Source: an uncultured bacterium
GTDB lineage: Bacteria > Planctomycetota > Phycisphaerae > Phycisphaerales > SM1A02
DNA: 8,943 nucleotides
Direction of reading: 5' to 3'
Assembly: GCA_903867275.1 (NCBI GenBank)
Contig: CAIPQY010000125.1
Location: forward strand, 1-8,943
The notes below the pieces were generated by a model, which saw nothing but the letters and a program-made list of their open reading frames with translations, ran no database searches and was not told where the DNA came from. The position numbers were made by a program, and so were the translations under genes. Position 1 is the stretch's first letter. Every line of letters starts with the position of its first letter. Positions 6,529-8,943 of the stretch are shown piece by piece.

Positions 6529-6840
6529 TCAGCGCTTCCAGCCGCTCTCGGGGTCGCGCTCGAGCGTGCGCGCCGACTGGTTGCGGCATCGCACGCACAG
6601 GCTGGCCTTGCGAAGCGGCTGCGTGAAGGCGAGGTCGGTGCGCGGCTCCAGGCACAGGTTGCAGGTGAAGGCGGACTCCGCCGCCGTTTCCGCGCAGGCG
6701 GCGTGCAGACATTCGCCGCAGATGCACGCGCCATGATGACCCTCCACGAACGGCGCCGCATGCGTCCAGTCGCGACCGCAGAAGTCGCACAGGAAATCCT
6801 CGGCGGTCATGCTGTCGGGATCGCAGCCGGGTCGATGCAT
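6529..6840 (-). CDS. Small protein with two ClpX-type C4 zinc-finger modules
   Basis: 103-aa, Cys-rich, probably cytosolic protein. The first module is CDFC (18-21), a 19-residue spacer, then CGEC (41-44). This is the spacing of the ClpX N-terminal zinc-binding domain, which dimerises and recruits substrates or adaptors. A second module repeats the layout: CNLC (60-63), an 18-residue spacer, CVRC (82-85). No AAA+ domain follows, so this is a free-standing zinc-finger protein, not ClpX. It could be an adaptor, an anti-adaptor or a nucleic-acid binder; the sequence does not decide. Start is uncertain: ATG at 6840 (103 aa) is favoured because a TACGCT hexamer lies 6 nt upstream; ATG at 6810 (93 aa, MTAEDFL) is the alternative. 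Divergent from the kinase gene. Confidence 0.8.
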   Translation of the reverse strand: MHRPGCDPDSMTAEDFLCDFCGRDWTHAAPFVEGHHGACICGECLHAACAETAAESAFTCNLCLEPRTDLAFTQPLRKASLCVRCRNQSARTLERDPESGWKR

Positions 6841-6846
6841 GGGGGC

Positions 6847-6852
6847 AGCGTA
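6847..6852 (-). promoter_or_regulatory. Putative -10 element (TACGCT) of the zinc-finger gene
   Basis: TACGCT on the minus strand fits TANNNT and ends 6 nt before the ATG at 6840, the layout of a leaderless transcript. It lies only 10 bp from the opposing -10 candidate of the kinase gene, so the two promoters would overlap. No clear -35 is visible. Confidence 0.35.
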
Positions 6853-6862
6853 TGCGCGCGGC

Positions 6863-6868
6863 TATGCT
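6863..6868 (+). promoter_or_regulatory. Putative -10 element (TATGCT) of the histidine kinase gene
   Basis: TATGCT, within GGCTATGCT, ends 7 nt before the ATG at 6876 and would give a leaderless mRNA. There is no Shine-Dalgarno before that ATG. Its -35 would fall at the start codon of the divergent zinc-finger gene. Confidence 0.4.
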
Positions 6869-6875
6869 GCCGCGC

Positions 6876-8417
6876 ATGGCCAGGCTGAGCCTCACCCAGC
6901 GAAGTCAGGTGGTGTTCGCGATCGCGAGCGCGGCCGCGATGGCCGCGGTGCTTGCGGGCCCGTGGATGCAGGCGGAGCGTCGCGCCATGGACAGCCAGCG
7001 CGCGGTGTGGCGAGAGGCGGCGATCGGCTGGGGCCGCCAGCCCGACGCGGGCGACGGCAGCGTTCGGCTGATCTCGGGCAACGGCGAGGAGGCGGCCGGT
7101 GGTGACCCGTTCGTGCTGGCTGCGCTGGAACAGTTTCAGCGCATGCCGGAGCAGTTCGACTTCGATCGCCTGACCACGGACTCGCCGGCGCGTCTGCTGT
7201 ATGCCCGCGCGCTGCGCGGCGACGAGTTGAACCGCGCCAGGTCCGGTTTGCGTGTGTCGCTTGGCACGCCCGAGGGCGACTGGAAGTCGCAGCCGCTCGA
7301 GGGCGTGGTGGTGATGGAGCGGGCGGGCGGCGAGCTGGCGCGTCAGATCGCGCTGGATCGCGTGTCGCTGGCGCTGTCGGGCGGTGCGACATGGGTGGCG
7401 CTGCTGGTGGTGGTGCGCACGCTGGTGATGCGCGGCTACCTGCGCGCGGTGCGTCGATTGCGCGACGTGGCGGACAAGGTGCGCGCGGGCGACACGCTGG
7501 CGCGCAGCACGCTTCGCACGGGTGACGAACTGCAGGAACTGGGGGAGGCCTTCAACGCCATGGTGGAGGCGCTCGAGTCGGCACAGGCGCGCGTGGAGTC
7601 CATCAATCGCAGCCTGGATCTGAAGGTGGGCGAATTGAGCGAGGCGAACGTGGGCCTGTTCGAGAGCAACAAGCTGAAGAGCGAGTTCCTGGCGAACGTG
7701 AGCCACGAGCTGCGCACGCCGCTGAACAGCATCCTGGGCTTCGCCGACCTGCTGAGCGAACTGGCGCGCAACGACACGAACGCCGATCCGAAGCGCCTGC
7801 GCTACATCAGTCACATCCAGACCAGCGGGCGCGGCCTGCTGGAGATGATCAACGAGCTGCTGGACATGGCCAAGATCGAGGCCGGGCGCATGGAGGTGGC
7901 GGTCGGTTCTGTGAGCGTGGCCGAGGTGCTGGAGGGCATCGGCGCGATCATGCGACCGCTGGCCGAGAGCAAGGGCGCCAGCGTGGTGGTGGAGCGGCCC
8001 GATGAACTGCCGACCATCGAGACCGATCCCGGAAAGCTGCAGCAGATCCTGTACAACTTCATGTCGAACGCGATCAAGTTCTCGCCCGAGGGTGGCGTGG
8101 TGCGGCTGATCGCCGCGCTCGGCACGCGCGACGGCAAGCCCGCGGTGCGACTGAGCGTGGTGGATCAGGGCCCCGGCATTCCAGCGGACATGCAGCAGGC
8201 GGTGTTCGAGAAGTTCCGTCAGGTGGACGCGAGCCACACCAAGCGGCATGGCGGCACGGGCCTTGGTCTGGCCATCTGCCGCGAGCTGGCGCACATGCTG
8301 GGCGCCGGCGTGGGTCTGCAAAGCTTGGCGGGCAAGGGCAGCACCTTCTGGGTGGAAGTGCCCGTGCAGTTCGCGGCGCGTGCGCTGCAGCCGCTCATGA
8401 GCGGTCGAGCGGATTGA
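6876..8417 (+). CDS. Membrane sensor histidine kinase with HAMP and a Tll0287-like sensor region
   Basis: 513-aa two-component sensor kinase. Order: short basic N-terminus, TM1 (about 11-30), periplasmic sensor region (about 31-165), TM2 (about 166-187), HAMP (about 188-240, with DELQELGEAFNAMVEAL at 217-233), coiled linker, dimerisation/phosphoacceptor domain with SHELRTP (276-282, H277), and ATPase domain with N box NFMSNA (394-399), G1 DQGPGI (430-435), F box FEKF (444-447) and G2 GGTGLGL (459-465). All catalytic boxes look intact, so it should autophosphorylate. The sensor region has the look of a Tll0287/DUF3365 c-heme domain (LLYARAL at 107-113, then TPEGDWKSQPLEGVVVM at 131-147) but has no Cys at all, so no CxxCH. 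No receiver domain and no response regulator occur in the window, so it is an orphan here. ATG at 6876 is chosen over 6852 or 6864, which would overlap the -10 candidate. Its 3' end overlaps the next gene by 23 nt. Confidence 0.9.
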   Translation: MARLSLTQRSQVVFAIASAAAMAAVLAGPWMQAERRAMDSQRAVWREAAIGWGRQPDAGDGSVRLISGNGEEAAGGDPFVLAALEQFQRMPEQFDFDRLTTDSPARLLYARALRGDELNRARSGLRVSLGTPEGDWKSQPLEGVVVMERAGGELARQIALDRVSLALSGGATWVALLVVVRTLVMRGYLRAVRRLRDVADKVRAGDTLARSTLRTGDELQELGEAFNAMVEALESAQARVESINRSLDLKVGELSEANVGLFESNKLKSEFLANVSHELRTPLNSILGFADLLSELARNDTNADPKRLRYISHIQTSGRGLLEMINELLDMAKIEAGRMEVAVGSVSVAEVLEGIGAIMRPLAESKGASVVVERPDELPTIETDPGKLQQILYNFMSNAIKFSPEGGVVRLIAALGTRDGKPAVRLSVVDQGPGIPADMQQAVFEKFRQVDASHTKRHGGTGLGLAICRELAHMLGAGVGLQSLAGKGSTFWVEVPVQFAARALQPLMSGRAD

Positions 8418-8709
8418 GCGCGGCGCGGATGGCCCGATCGGCACCGGGGTGCATGCGACGCGCGTGGCTTGCGTCGAGTCGCGCCGGCAGCGGGCGGTCG
8501 TCGCGGTGTTCCAGCATCCAGTGCAGCGTGGCTTCGGCCACGGCGGCCGGTGGCGCGGAGCCTTCCGGGCAGAAGAAGTCGTAGTCGGCCCATGAAACCT
8601 CGAGCGTGATCGGCAGCAGCGTGCCATCGGCCTGCACCGCCTGCGCGGTGAATCGCCAGCCGCGGCTGATCTCGGTCTCGGTGAGGATCTCGATGGGTCC
8701 GATGGGCAC
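8395..8709 (-). CDS. Small conserved-looking hypothetical protein
   Basis: 104-aa soluble protein that I cannot assign. It has a beta-rich N-terminal half (IEILTETEI at 6-14, WRFTAQAV at 18-25, LPITLEVSWADYDFF at 32-46), then a likely helix (PPAAVAEATLHWMLEHR, 53-69) and a basic C-terminus containing RLDASHARRMHPGAD (77-91). No signal peptide or membrane segment is visible. The balanced composition and sensible secondary-structure pattern support a real gene, and I have the impression of similar short proteins in Phycisphaerae. The start is GTG at 8709; a TAGCCT hexamer lies 6 nt before it and no Shine-Dalgarno is evident. The last 23 nt run antisense into the end of the kinase gene. Same strand as the upstream partial gene, 30 nt away. 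Confidence 0.72.
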   Translation of the reverse strand: MPIGPIEILTETEISRGWRFTAQAVQADGTLLPITLEVSWADYDFFCPEGSAPPAAVAEATLHWMLEHRDDRPLPARLDASHARRMHPGADRAIRAALNPLDRS

Positions 8710-8715
8710 GCCGCG

Positions 8716-8721
8716 AGGCTA
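8716..8721 (-). promoter_or_regulatory. Putative -10 element (TAGCCT) of the small hypothetical gene
   Basis: TAGCCT on the minus strand (within GCTAGCCT) fits TANNNT and ends 6 nt before the GTG at 8709. This would be a leaderless start just downstream of the preceding gene's stop. It repeats the arrangement seen before three other genes in the window, which is the main support. Confidence 0.35.
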
Positions 8722-8739
8722 GCAGTGCCCGGCGCGCAA

Positions 8740-8943
8740 CTACGGGGTGCGTTGCAGCACCACCACGTCGCCGTCGTCGATCGAGCCACGGAACGTGCGT
8801 GTCTTCCACGAGCCCAGTTGCGCGGCCGCCGCCACGGTTTCGGGGCGCGTGGTGTGCTGCGGGTAGAGCTGGATGATCCATCGGGGACGCAGTCTCGCGA
8901 TGGTTTCCGGAGCGGTGGCACCATTGAGTCCGGTGGGATGCAC
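8740..8943 (-). CDS. C-terminal fragment of a possible ComEC/metallo-beta-lactamase-like protein (cut by window edge)
   Basis: The last 67 residues of a gene that continues beyond the right edge; the first codon seen is not necessarily the start. HPTG (2-5), ETIARLRPRWIIQLYP (13-28), a short variable stretch, and the end RGSIDDGDVVVLQRTP (52-67) resemble the closing part of the metallo-beta-lactamase domain of ComEC/Rec2 proteins. In those, an H-x-G motif is followed by 'LRPR...' and a final '...DGAVTV'-type strand. The resemblance is loose and based on pattern only; another beta-rich hydrolase or an unrelated protein is possible. It ends with TAG at 8742-8740, 30 nt before the small hypothetical gene. 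Confidence 0.5.
   Translation of the reverse strand: MHPTGLNGATAPETIARLRPRWIIQLYPQHTTRPETVAAAAQLGSWKTRTFRGSIDDGDVVVLQRTP

Noticed and set aside
6807..8924. A 705-codon minus-strand open frame antisense to the histidine kinase
   Set aside because: Its translation is Arg/His/Ala/Gln-rich low-complexity sequence with no domain pattern. The plus strand encodes a complete histidine kinase with every catalytic motif. Long antisense frames are expected at this G+C content.
1..8943. Defence system, mobile element, CRISPR array, tRNA or rRNA gene
   Set aside because: No direct-repeat array, transposase or integrase motif, terminal repeats or recognisable RNA gene was found. Almost every base is accounted for by housekeeping or small accessory genes, and the longest non-coding stretch is 127 nt.

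Overview
The window is a G+C-rich, densely packed bacterial chromosome segment with ten genes (one cut by the right edge) and no mobile element, RNA gene, CRISPR array or phage feature that I can see. Several points suggest a planctomycete, most likely Phycisphaerae-like. The DnaE polymerase signature has the planctomycete flavour ('CPERFGLLFERF', 'PDIDVD', 'CQDGR'). The bS21 protein carries a long Gly/Arg tail, a YacP-like NYN protein sits next to it, and the small hypothetical proteins are of a kind found in that group. This assignment is inference from remembered family patterns, not from a search.

Layout. Positions 35-3892 (+) hold the replicative DNA polymerase III alpha subunit, dnaE. 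Convergent to it, with a 1-nt gap, is a two-gene minus-strand unit: a YacP/Rae1-like NYN-domain protein (4499-4975) whose stop overlaps the start of pdxH (3894-4502) in an ATGA junction. A 127-nt divergent region (4976-5102) separates this unit from a plus-strand translation operon: rpsU (5103-5411), rsfS (5424-5852) and trmB (5849-6523), the last two overlapping as GTGA. A small protein with two ClpX-type zinc-finger modules (6529-6840, minus) is divergent from a membrane histidine kinase (6876-8417, plus). The kinase overlaps the 3' end of a small conserved hypothetical gene (8395-8709, minus). At the right edge lies the C-terminal end of another minus-strand gene (8740-8943), perhaps a ComEC/metallo-beta-lactamase-like protein.

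Functionally this is mostly core housekeeping: replication, vitamin B6/PLP supply, ribosome composition and silencing, and tRNA m7G46 methylation. It also has a possible translation-linked RNase, a sensor kinase with no partner regulator in view, and three poorly characterised genes. There is no obvious novel multi-gene system. The most interesting layer is how genes start. Four genes that begin transcription units have a -10-like hexamer 6-7 nt before the start codon, as expected of leaderless mRNAs. Downstream operon genes instead use stop/start overlaps, sometimes with a Shine-Dalgarno sequence. Other points worth checking are a DnaE PHP exonuclease site with His at the usual Cys ligand position, a histidine-kinase sensor domain that looks like a Tll0287-type c-heme domain without its CxxCH, the Gly/Arg-rich bS21 tail, and a perfect hairpin in the rpsU leader.
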